A DNA stretch of 47,628 nucleotides, from assembly GCA_964003245.1 (NCBI GenBank), contig CAXFIU010000005.1, positions 1 to 47,628 on the forward strand, written 5' to 3'. The translations under genes were made by a program, and so were the position numbers. The number at the start of each line of letters is the position of its first letter. Position 1 is the stretch's first letter. The stretch comes from MGIIb-O2 sp964003245 (GTDB lineage Archaea > Thermoplasmatota > Poseidoniia > Poseidoniales > Thalassarchaeaceae). The notes beneath the pieces were generated by a model that was not told the origin of the DNA, ran no database searches, and saw only the letters and a list, made by a program, of their open reading frames with translations. Positions 8,082 to 15,105 of the stretch are shown one piece after another.

Positions 8082-8509
8082 TCTTGCACACCTCCTCTTT
8101 CAATTAATTGTTTAATTCTTACAGGATCACCCTCGTATAAGGCTGTAACAATTAGATTTGAAGGATGAATTGGAATTGCCTCTTCTTTACCGTCTGCAGT
8201 AGTAATTGTAAGTCCATCTACAAATATACGCCCACTAGAGGTATCAACTCGGTTTACTTTGGATTTCAATCCGGCACGTCCTCTGGATTGACCTAATCTC
8301 TTACCTTTAGAGTCTGATTTTGTACTATTTGGGTTTCCAAAATCTCCTCGTAAGACTTCTACCTCATCCCCTACACGTACTGTAACAGTCCGAATATTCT
8401 GAAGATTTGGATCATTTGTAATCAAACGAGCCCTCATACGCTTACGCTTAACGTGGATTGGAGCCTTACTTTGAGAAAGACGATTTTTTCCAGGATTCTT
8501 TGTTGTCAT
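8078..8509 (-). CDS. rpl24: Large subunit ribosomal protein L24 (uL24)
   Basis: 50S assembly-initiating protein, 143 aa. The N-terminus SKAPIHVKRKRMRARL is archaeal/eukaryotic (L26-like), followed by the KOW motif VRVGDEVEVLRGDF; residues 60-75 (SKGKRLGQSRGRAGLKSKVN) replace the more usual KGKEGKV stretch and appear slightly expanded. Nine bases after L14; overlaps S4e by 4 bp. Confidence 0.95.
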   Translation of the reverse strand: MTTKNPGKNRLSQSKAPIHVKRKRMRARLITNDPNLQNIRTVTVRVGDEVEVLRGDFGNPNSTKSDSKGKRLGQSRGRAGLKSKVNRVDTSSGRIFVDGLTITTADGKEEAIPIHPSNLIVTALYEGDPVRIKQLIERGGVQE

Positions 8510-8519
8510 TCATTACACC

Positions 8520-8918
8520 TCATACAATTTGTTTTGCTGTAGCAGCAATTCTAGGCCACCTCTCAGCAGCCTCTCTACTAACTGGACCTTTGATATCAGA
8601 TCCCTGGACATCTCCACGTTCATTAGTTAAAACACAAGCATTATCCTCAAATCTAGCCCATGTCCCATCTACTCTACGGAATGGTCTAGATTGACGAATA
8701 ATTACTGCAGTGAATATCTGCCTTCTTGTTTCAGGAGTCCCTCTTCGGACAGTCACGCGAATCATATCTCCGACACCTGCTGCAGGATATCTTCCAGCAA
8801 CTCCTCCTTTCTTTAGGACATTAATTAGTTGCACAACTTTCGCTCCAGTATTATCTGCACAATCTAATTTAGCTTGTGTAGGCAGAGCCTTAGTTACTTT
8901 ACTTGAAATACCCTTCAT
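8520..8918 (-). CDS. rpl14: Large subunit ribosomal protein L14 (uL14)
   Basis: 50S interface protein, 132 aa. LDCADNTGAKVVQLINV, RYPAAGVGDMIRVTVRRGTP and the C-terminal FEDNACVLTNERGDVQGSDI, then GPVSREAAERWPRIA, are diagnostic. Two bases separate its start from the S17 stop. Confidence 0.97.
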   Translation of the reverse strand: MKGISSKVTKALPTQAKLDCADNTGAKVVQLINVLKKGGVAGRYPAAGVGDMIRVTVRRGTPETRRQIFTAVIIRQSRPFRRVDGTWARFEDNACVLTNERGDVQGSDIKGPVSREAAERWPRIAATAKQIV

Positions 8919-8920
8919 TT

Positions 8921-9247
8921 CTAATCACCTTTCTCGATTACACAGAATTTGACCGTTTTTGATAATGGTCTACATTCCATAATTCTTACAAAATCTCCAG
9001 GGTTAACATCACCTATACATGATGGTAGATGCGCAGGATATCTTCTTGTACGCTTCTCATATCTCTCGTATTTCTTCATGTAACGAGTCATTTCTCTCTC
9101 AACAACTATTGATCCCGACATATTATTTGAGTATACAGTGCCTTCAATAATTTGTCCACGAACCCTCAGGCTACCATTAAATGGGCAGTTATCATCTCCA
9201 TCCCACTCGCCTTCTGGCGTCTTTACATCTACTCCAATATCGCGCAT
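8921..9247 (-). CDS. rps17: Small subunit ribosomal protein S17 (uS17)
   Basis: 30S OB-fold protein, 108 aa. LRVRGQIIEGTVYSNNMSGS, VEREMTRYMKKYERYEKRT and NPGDFVRIMECRPLSKTVKF match archaeal uS17 (eukaryotic S11-like). One base after the Rpp29 stop codon, so certainly cotranscribed. Confidence 0.96.
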   Translation of the reverse strand: MRDIGVDVKTPEGEWDGDDNCPFNGSLRVRGQIIEGTVYSNNMSGSIVVEREMTRYMKKYERYEKRTRRYPAHLPSCIGDVNPGDFVRIMECRPLSKTVKFCVIEKGD

Positions 9248-9248
9248 T

Positions 9249-9509
9249 TTAGTTCCTCCTGTATTTACGGTTTATTCGATCTTCTGGCCTTTGGGTTACC
9301 GTAAAACCTTCAATGACCTTATCCTCTAAATCGAGTGTGAAATTAATTACATCCTTGGCTAGAACTTTCTTTCCATTGGATGTTTGTACAACTATGGTGC
9401 GGCGAGTTTCTTCTAGAACCTGCCCACTAATTCCTACCAGAGTAGGGTCAGTAGATTCCGTTACATGGATATTTCTTGCTAGGAAAGGCATATGGATTGA
9501 ATCAGACAT
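9249..9509 (-). CDS. rnp1: RNase P protein component Rpp29/Pop4
   Basis: Protein subunit of archaeal RNase P, which matures tRNA 5' ends. The 86-aa ORF shows the Sm-like Rpp29 core: PTLVGISGQVLEETRRTIVV, then the hydrophobic V-L-A-K-D-V-I-N-F pattern and the terminal PEDRINRKYRRN basic stretch. Placement between SUI1 and S17 inside the ribosomal operon is the normal archaeal position. Its ATG overlaps the SUI1 stop by one base (TAATG). Confidence 0.92.
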   Translation of the reverse strand: MSDSIHMPFLARNIHVTESTDPTLVGISGQVLEETRRTIVVQTSNGKKVLAKDVINFTLDLEDKVIEGFTVTQRPEDRINRKYRRN

Positions 9510-9808
9510 TATCGCACCTCCACTTGATATCCATTTTGTTCAAGAACTTTAGCAGCTCTTTTCTTATGCTCTCCTTGTAATTCAATGGTACGATCCTTTA
9601 CAGTACCACCAGCTGCACAAGCGCCTTTCAAAATCTTAGCAAGTTTATTGATATCAATAGCTATATCATCAATTCCTTCAACGATTGTAACCATTTTCCC
9701 ATACCTCCTTCTAACTACTGAAATTATTGCTTTTTGTTGTTCCTTTGCTATTTCTTGACATATACATAACTCATCCGGTAAACCACATAGATTGCATATA
9801 CCTGCCAT
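9509..9808 (-). CDS. sui1: Translation initiation factor SUI1/eIF1 family
   Basis: Archaeal aIF1, which helps start-codon selection on the 30S subunit. The SUI1 fold spans residues about 30-99 with KMVTIVEGIDD, INKLAKILKGACAAGGTVKD and the terminal VLEQNGYQVE. A short N-terminal Cys cluster (CNLCGLPDELCIC, residues 5-17) resembles the small putative metal-binding knuckle seen in other archaeal SUI1 proteins. It sits between L29 and Rpp29, as in many euryarchaeal operons. Confidence 0.95.
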   Translation of the reverse strand: MAGICNLCGLPDELCICQEIAKEQQKAIISVVRRRYGKMVTIVEGIDDIAIDINKLAKILKGACAAGGTVKDRTIELQGEHKKRAAKVLEQNGYQVEVR

Positions 9809-9814
9809 TTATTT

Positions 9815-10018
9815 CTACTCCTGCGAATCCTCATTCATTTTTGTTAACAAACGAGCAATGCTACGTCTTGTCGCTTTATATGATCCTGAATCAGACATTG
9901 AACCACCAAGTGCTTGCTGAGCGCGCAATTGAAGCATTTCTTCACGAAGTTCCTCTAATCTGCGCTGTCTTTGATCGACATTCATGCCATCAATTTCCCT
10001 AGATGAAAGATGTGTCAT
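9815..10018 (-). CDS. rpl29: Large subunit ribosomal protein L29 (uL29)
   Basis: Small two-helix 50S protein at the polypeptide exit, 67 aa. Recognised by REIDGMNVDQRQRRLEELRE then LLQLRAQQALGG-like residues and IARLLTKMNE at the C-terminus. Its ATG follows the S3 TGA without a gap (TGAATG). Confidence 0.93.
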   Translation of the reverse strand: MTHLSSREIDGMNVDQRQRRLEELREEMLQLRAQQALGGSMSDSGSYKATRRSIARLLTKMNEDSQE

Positions 10019-10768
10019 TCACTCTTCCTCCTTTATATCGGTAGTTTCTATATCTGCCATCTTTTGCAATACTGAGTCAACTACTTCTTCTGCTTCAGGC
10101 TCATTTGAGTCTTCAGAAGGTGCTTCAATCATCGAAACTTCGGCAATTGGATCAAGTCCTACTTCATGACGCTCATGAATATTGATTTCGTGAGGGAGTT
10201 GGACGCCTTTACGCATTATTCTTACAGTACAACCTATTGTACCCAGTTTCTTTACACAAACTGAGAAACCTGTATCCATGAACTCTAATGCAGTCTCTCC
10301 GCAGAACTTGATATGTCCTTTCTGGAACTTCTCAACCCTATGCCTTGCACCTGTAATCTTTCCAGAAATAATGACTAAACATCCTCTTGCACCCGCATCC
10401 ATGATATTCTGTGCAGTACTATGACCAGCTCTACGGAAGAACCAACCTCTTTCTAATGAGCTAGCAAGTCGGCTAGCCATTACTTGAGCATTCAAACGTT
10501 GTTCTTCTATTTCAGTTACTTCAAGATGAGGATTCTCTAGATTAAAATCTTCTTGCAATCTACGTTGTAGTTCATGAATTACTTTACCTCTACGGCCTAT
10601 CACACGGCCAACTTGTTCAGCATGGAGGGTTACTTTAGTTCCTTCAGGAGTTCTATTGAAATCAAGTCCTCCAAACCCTGCACGTTCTGTCTCTTTGAGG
10701 AGATACTCACGGACTAATTGACGTTCTACATTACGATTAATGAAAGTTCTAATTGTGTTTTGCTTCAT
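10019..10768 (-). CDS. rps3: Small subunit ribosomal protein S3 (uS3)
   Basis: 30S mRNA-entry protein with RNA-unwinding role. A KH type 2 domain is clear (VGRVIGRRGKVIHELQRRLQ, residues about 52-72), followed by the C-terminal S3 domain (GARGCLVIISGKITGARHRV, KFCGETALEFMDTG). The last about 35 residues form an acidic tail. 249 aa. Directly abuts L29. Confidence 0.97.
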   Translation of the reverse strand: MKQNTIRTFINRNVERQLVREYLLKETERAGFGGLDFNRTPEGTKVTLHAEQVGRVIGRRGKVIHELQRRLQEDFNLENPHLEVTEIEEQRLNAQVMASRLASSLERGWFFRRAGHSTAQNIMDAGARGCLVIISGKITGARHRVEKFQKGHIKFCGETALEFMDTGFSVCVKKLGTIGCTVRIMRKGVQLPHEINIHERHEVGLDPIAEVSMIEAPSEDSNEPEAEEVVDSVLQKMADIETTDIKEEE

Positions 10769-10778
10769 TTTTTACACC

Positions 10779-11303
10779 TCAGAATTCATCCTCTTCCTCT
10801 TCTTCACCGAAATGTTCCAAGAATATTTCGATATTTACTTGATAATGATTTTCAGGAGTTGCACGGCCTTGAGCACGAGGTCTCCATCCTCGATGGATTT
10901 GCCCTCTGTGCGAGGCAAGATGAGTGATGATCATTTCATCGGGTTCTATTGTATCATACCTCTGACGAGCATTATCCATTGCACTATTAATCAACTTGAT
11001 GAAAACTTTAGATGCCTTACGAGGATACTTCCCAGGACCCATTTTGCCCTTTCGATGACCTGCCATAGTATTTCCACCACGACCTCTGCGTGTACGACGA
11101 GTGTAAGGGATTGCTCTCTTTTCGGCAATTACATCTTCTAAATATGAAATTGCATCGGCAGCGTTCATTCCACGTAATGCCTTAGCAATATGAAGACAAT
11201 GTTTTTGATGAACATCAACATTTACTGCACGTGCTGAAACTAAGTTTGAACCTTCAAGAAGTTGCGTGTATCCGGATTGCGATTTACCTGTTATTCTACT
11301 CAT
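10779..11303 (-). CDS. rpl22: Large subunit ribosomal protein L22 (uL22)
   Basis: 50S tunnel-wall protein, 174 aa. HCLHIAKALRGMNAADAISY, IPYTRRTRRGRGG, GKYPRKASKVFIKLINSAM and GWRPRAQGRATP are archaeal uL22 signatures. The C-terminus ends in a run of acidic residues (EEEEEDEF). Ten bases upstream of S3. Confidence 0.97.
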   Translation of the reverse strand: MSRITGKSQSGYTQLLEGSNLVSARAVNVDVHQKHCLHIAKALRGMNAADAISYLEDVIAEKRAIPYTRRTRRGRGGNTMAGHRKGKMGPGKYPRKASKVFIKLINSAMDNARQRYDTIEPDEMIITHLASHRGQIHRGWRPRAQGRATPENHYQVNIEIFLEHFGEEEEEDEF

Positions 11304-11312
11304 ATTTTCACC

Positions 11313-11813
11313 TCACTTCAATGCCACGTGTGTAGAAGATCTTGTAGCACCAACACCCGGTCCGGTGTGAGTTACTGAACTTCTTGTCATTGCAAATTCA
11401 CCTAAAGCATGACCTATCATTTCTGGAATAATTTCTACATTAACGAAATCCTTGCCATTATGGATTCCAATGGTTGTACCTACCATCTCGGGTAAAACAT
11501 ACATTCTCCTAGAATGTGTTTTGATTACTTTTCCTGAGGTATTTTTTCTAATCTTTTCAAGTAATTTTTCACAATCAAGATTTAGACCACGAGATAATGA
11601 CCTCTTTGCACGAGAGGGCATTAAAGTTGCAATACAAATAGCACTCATATCATCTTCAGGAGGATATAGAGGCATTTGTTTTAACTCTTCAAGAGTATAA
11701 CCTCTCCACAAGAACTCTTTCTTTCGACGTTCTGATATTTGAGAACGGCGCTTTCTAGCTTGTCGACGTGCTAATTTAGGTGAACGGAACATTTTCTTGG
11801 ATTTTCTTGCCAT
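11313..11813 (-). CDS. rps19: Small subunit ribosomal protein S19 (uS19)
   Basis: 30S head protein, 166 aa, somewhat longer than the usual 130-150 because of a basic N-terminal extension of about 30 residues (KSKKMFRSPKLARRQARKRR). The core reads FLWRGYTLEELKQMPL, IKTHSRRMYVLPEMVGTTIG, then GHALGEFAMTRSSVTHTGPG; the closing SVTHTGPGVGATRSS-K is typical of archaea. Confidence 0.96.
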   Translation of the reverse strand: MARKSKKMFRSPKLARRQARKRRSQISERRKKEFLWRGYTLEELKQMPLYPPEDDMSAICIATLMPSRAKRSLSRGLNLDCEKLLEKIRKNTSGKVIKTHSRRMYVLPEMVGTTIGIHNGKDFVNVEIIPEMIGHALGEFAMTRSSVTHTGPGVGATRSSTHVALK

Positions 11814-11815
11814 AC

Positions 11816-12544
11816 TTACAACTCCTCATCTTTCGCTCTTACACGGCCACGGCCTGTTCTTCTAGGCGCAATATTTCCGACCTTTTTACCAGGTGGGGCA
11901 TTACGGCTAACTGAGTTTGGTCCGTGAACGGCTTGATGATTTCCACCACCATGAGGGTGATCAACTGGATTCATTGCAACACCGCTAACTTTTGGATACA
12001 ATTTACCACGAGCTTTTGCTCTGTAATGCGCTGCGCCTGCCTTCATTAATGGTTTTTCAGTCCTTCCATGTCCTGAAAGTACACCAATAGTTGCTCGGCA
12101 TTTTGCGTTTAATTCTTTCAAACGACCGCTAGGTAACCTAACTCTAACTTTGTCATCCATTCTAGTCTCTAGAATTGCAGAATTACCGCCTGAACGTGCT
12201 AGTTTACCACCATCTCCTGGCCTTAATTCCACATTACATACTGGAGTTCCTTCAGGTATCTTATCAAGAGTTGTTACATTCCCTGGCCTTAGTGAAACGT
12301 TATCTCCGAAAGCAATATTTTGTCCAATTGATATGCCCTCAGGAGCCGCCATATGGCCAACTCTACCATCTTCAAACTTAATTTTGGCAAGAGGAGTTGT
12401 GTGGACTGGGCTATGTACCAAATCTACTACTTCTGCAATCTCTCCACTAACTCTTGGAAGCTTGTTCATAGCTGGGAATTTATGACTTGAAACTTTATTC
12501 TTAGGACTTGAGCCTCTACGCTGTGATCTTGTTCTTTTACCCAT
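11816..12544 (-). CDS. rpl2: Large subunit ribosomal protein L2 (uL2)
   Basis: 50S protein needed for peptidyl-transferase architecture. GKRTRSQRRGSS at the start, CRATIGVLSGHGRTEKPLMK and the invariant GVAMNPVDHPHGGGNH (with the catalytically implicated His) confirm it. The ATG at 12544 is preferred over the GTG at 12553 since that GTG is inside the ribosome binding site GAGGTGA. About 242 aa. Confidence 0.97.
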   Translation of the reverse strand: MGKRTRSQRRGSSPKNKVSSHKFPAMNKLPRVSGEIAEVVDLVHSPVHTTPLAKIKFEDGRVGHMAAPEGISIGQNIAFGDNVSLRPGNVTTLDKIPEGTPVCNVELRPGDGGKLARSGGNSAILETRMDDKVRVRLPSGRLKELNAKCRATIGVLSGHGRTEKPLMKAGAAHYRAKARGKLYPKVSGVAMNPVDHPHGGGNHQAVHGPNSVSRNAPPGKKVGNIAPRRTGRGRVRAKDEEL

Positions 12545-12554
12545 AAATATCACC

Positions 12555-12845
12555 TCAGAAAGCGCCTAGTTTAAGCGCGGCCTCCTCTGCATCATATCCT
12601 TCAGCAAGTCTAATGCTTGCATGCTTACCAGTAATTGTTATCTTTGTATTTACTTTAGCAACTTTAACATCAAGTAACATTTCAACAGCATCACGAATTT
12701 GTTTTTTAGTTGATTCTCGGCGAACAATAAACTCAATCCGATTATTATTCTCTCTGTAATTATTTTCTAAATCAGCTACTCTACGTGCTTCTAGAGTTTT
12801 CTCAGTAATCCAAGGCATCAAAATTATATCATAAGGGTTTACCAT
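12555..12845 (-). CDS. rpl23: Large subunit ribosomal protein L23 (uL23)
   Basis: 50S exit-tunnel protein and docking site for SRP and SecY. WITEKTLEARR, NRIEFIVRRESTKKQIRDAV and LLDVKVAKVNTKI are diagnostic. I choose the ATG at 12845 (MVNPYDIIL), about 96 aa, because the upstream GTG at 12854 lies in the ribosome binding site GGAGTGA that also contains the L4 stop codon. Confidence 0.95.
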   Translation of the reverse strand: MVNPYDIILMPWITEKTLEARRVADLENNYRENNNRIEFIVRRESTKKQIRDAVEMLLDVKVAKVNTKITITGKHASIRLAEGYDAEEAALKLGAF

Positions 12846-12850
12846 ATTTA

Positions 12851-13729
12851 TCACTCCATTGCCTCTATTGCTGATTTAGTCCAAACAGTAAGTCTGCCTA
12901 GGTCTCCTCCCGGAGCAAGATCTTCTGCACACAAGTCTTTAGCAGCTACAACATCAACACCTGGAACATTTCTTGCAGCTTTGTGTAGACCATCTCGGTT
13001 TGCAACTACTAGTAAAATACTCTTAGGTGTACGGTATTTTCTACCTCTCATCGTACCCTTACCTGCGCGGATTGTTCGTCCAGATTTGGCTCTCATCAAA
13101 TCAGCGCCAAGACCAAGTCCTTCCATCATTGCAACGAATTTTCTTGTAGAGTTCTGCAAAGGTAAAGATTCAACATCGAATTTTTCCATTGAACCTTCAC
13201 GAGATTCAGTATAGGAATCAATAATAATTGGGAATCGTACATTTTCATCGAAATTGTGTCCACGAGAGGATACCGTCTCAGGATCTATTGTGGCTGCAAT
13301 AGCAGAATTACGAGCTAGCGTTTTCTGCTTACTGTTCAATTTCTGTGACCAATCTTTGGCTACTTTAGGTCCGTGTGCTCTTCGGCCACCACGAGTATGT
13401 GGATTTTGAGCACCTGTTCTTTGACCAGTTTTTCTCATAATTCGAGATACCCCCCGACCTTTACCCCACCATTCAACTGAATGTTTCATTCCTGGCTGAG
13501 GTGCGCGCTTTCCATCATGCTCATTGTGACCATATGGTTGCCTACGATTAGCACGAGATGAATGAACTGCAGACCTCACCAAATCTTCACGAATCTCAGA
13601 TTCGAAGAATGAAGGTAAAGTCATTGCTTTTCCATCTGTAGTTTCTACAACGTAGGATTCAGCTAACAAGCCAGCATCTAACTCTTCCTGTTCAACATTG
13701 GACTGTAAGTTGTATGTTTTTACTTTCAT
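12851..13729 (-). CDS. rpl4: Large subunit ribosomal protein L4 (uL4)
   Basis: 50S tunnel protein, 292 aa, archaeal/eukaryotic type. SEIREDLVRSAVHSSRANRR, QPYGHNEHDGKRA, GRGVSRIMRKTGQRTGAQNP then HTRGGRRAHGPK, and the GKGTMRGRKYRTPKSILLVV segment identify it. In several bacteria and archaea an L4 or L1 family member autoregulates its operon; the structured leader upstream of L3 makes that worth considering here, without proof. Confidence 0.96.
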   Translation of the reverse strand: MKVKTYNLQSNVEQEELDAGLLAESYVVETTDGKAMTLPSFFESEIREDLVRSAVHSSRANRRQPYGHNEHDGKRAPQPGMKHSVEWWGKGRGVSRIMRKTGQRTGAQNPHTRGGRRAHGPKVAKDWSQKLNSKQKTLARNSAIAATIDPETVSSRGHNFDENVRFPIIIDSYTESREGSMEKFDVESLPLQNSTRKFVAMMEGLGLGADLMRAKSGRTIRAGKGTMRGRKYRTPKSILLVVANRDGLHKAARNVPGVDVVAAKDLCAEDLAPGGDLGRLTVWTKSAIEAME

Positions 13730-13733
13730 CTAT

Positions 13734-14813
13734 TCAGACCCCCTGCTTTGACGAAGTACTGACATAAGTCAAATCAACATCTGGTTTACTGGCTCTAGGC
13801 CTAATAGCGTCCCTGAATCTTAACATTCTCTTAGCGGGACCAGGAAGACTTCCTTCGATAATCATGTAATCATTGGATACTTCACCATAGTGTAAGAAAC
13901 CACCTTCAGGAGTTATATCTGATTCATCAGGTGTGGATATCCTTAGAATTCTTTTATTCATTTCAGTTCTCTGATGATAACCTGTCTGACCCGCCTGACG
14001 GATAGTTTTCCTAACATATCCTGTACCGAAATCACCCATGTTTCCACCTTGTCTTCGGCGTTTACTATTTTTGTGACTTAAGAGCTTAATTCCCCATCTT
14101 TTAATTGAGCCTTGCCATCCTTTACCCTTAGTTACGCCAATAACATCTATCTCAGTACCTATATCATAAACATCTGATACAGTAATAGTTCCACCTAGGC
14201 GTTCTTTGGCCCACATTAACTTTTCATTATTGTCTCCACCAACTAAACCTACTTCCATTATTTCTGGCGTCTTACTATTTACACTCTTGACCATAGCTGG
14301 TTGAGTTGCAACAATAAGGCGAACGTCGCATAGATCAGAATTGACTAAAGCCTCGAAAGCTGCTTCAGATGAACCATTACTTCTACCTGGAATTCTTCCA
14401 GCTCTCTTTTCCGGTTTTCGACCTTCTTCTGCGTCACGCTCACCACGTGTTTGGTTAGCAAATCGAGGCATTAATCCCTGTGGGCCATCATCAGATGCGT
14501 TAATCCAAAACTCGCCGGAAGTTTGCATTCCGTATGGAGTCATTTTGTATCCTCTAACTGCTAATACGCTCATAGGAGGGGCTTCAACAACTGTAACAGC
14601 TTTCCTAACTTCCTGTCCTGCAGAAGTTGAATGAGGGTTAGTATCTCTAATCAATACGTGCGTCATTCCTGCCTTCCAACCAGCAAATCCCTGTACTCTT
14701 ATCTCTGATGCATCTGTTTCCGGCCATGATGTTATACGACCATACGGTCTAATTGCCCTTTTTCTAGGGCTAAAGCCCATGCTACCACGACGGGGTTTAC
14801 TACGGTCAGCCAT
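13734..14813 (-). CDS. rpl3: Large subunit ribosomal protein L3 (uL3)
   Basis: First gene of the operon; 50S protein reaching the peptidyl-transferase centre. 359 aa of archaeal/eukaryotic type: RRGSMGFSPRKRA, FAGWKAGMTHVLIRDTNPHS, DVIGVTKGKGWQGSIKRWG and the GNMGDFGTGYVRKTIRQAGQ then TGYHQRTEMNKRI stretch. The ATG has a strong GGAGGA ribosome binding site about 9 nt upstream. Its mRNA appears to carry a leader of about 190 nt. Confidence 0.97.
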   Translation of the reverse strand: MADRSKPRRGSMGFSPRKRAIRPYGRITSWPETDASEIRVQGFAGWKAGMTHVLIRDTNPHSTSAGQEVRKAVTVVEAPPMSVLAVRGYKMTPYGMQTSGEFWINASDDGPQGLMPRFANQTRGERDAEEGRKPEKRAGRIPGRSNGSSEAAFEALVNSDLCDVRLIVATQPAMVKSVNSKTPEIMEVGLVGGDNNEKLMWAKERLGGTITVSDVYDIGTEIDVIGVTKGKGWQGSIKRWGIKLLSHKNSKRRRQGGNMGDFGTGYVRKTIRQAGQTGYHQRTEMNKRILRISTPDESDITPEGGFLHYGEVSNDYMIIEGSLPGPAKRMLRFRDAIRPRASKPDVDLTYVSTSSKQGV

Positions 14814-15005
14814 TTTTGCTTCCTCCTTCTTAAATTACCAACTTCATGCCGCAGTACGGCACTTTGCCGGGCTCTTAACGCTAGGGAGATACCGTGACAC
14901 CGAACCAAAAACACGAATGTGGTTTTGGTGTGCGGGTTGCTTTTGCATTGCCCTATAGTGTCTGGTACCTCACGTTGTGAGCGGCCTTGCGACCTACCAT
15001 CCCTT
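14814..15005 (-). promoter_or_regulatory. Structured 5' leader of the ribosomal protein operon
   Basis: Between the putative transcription start (about 15003) and L3 lie three clean hairpins: 14969-14981 (CTCAC/GTGAG, 3-nt loop), 14905-14928 (10-bp stem with a single A-G mismatch and 4-nt loop) and 14857-14869 (CGGCA/TGCCG, 3-nt loop). Most genes in this window show no room for a leader this long. A role in feedback control by a ribosomal protein is plausible but inferred. Confidence 0.5.
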
Positions 15006-15024
15006 TATGAAAGAATCGGGAATG

Positions 15025-15032
15025 AAATATTA
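15025..15032 (-). promoter_or_regulatory. Candidate TATA box of the ribosomal protein operon
   Basis: The minus strand reads TAATATTT at this point, inside an AT-rich segment upstream of L3. A start about 25 nt downstream falls near 15003, just before an ATG at 15000 that opens a 15-codon reading frame. Assigned on sequence and position only. Confidence 0.4.
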
Positions 15033-15105
15033 CACTCAAAGTGAGATTAATGAAAAAGCCGAGCGGTGTAACTATTTTGAACCCTGTCCTTGAGGTTGGT
15101 AACCT

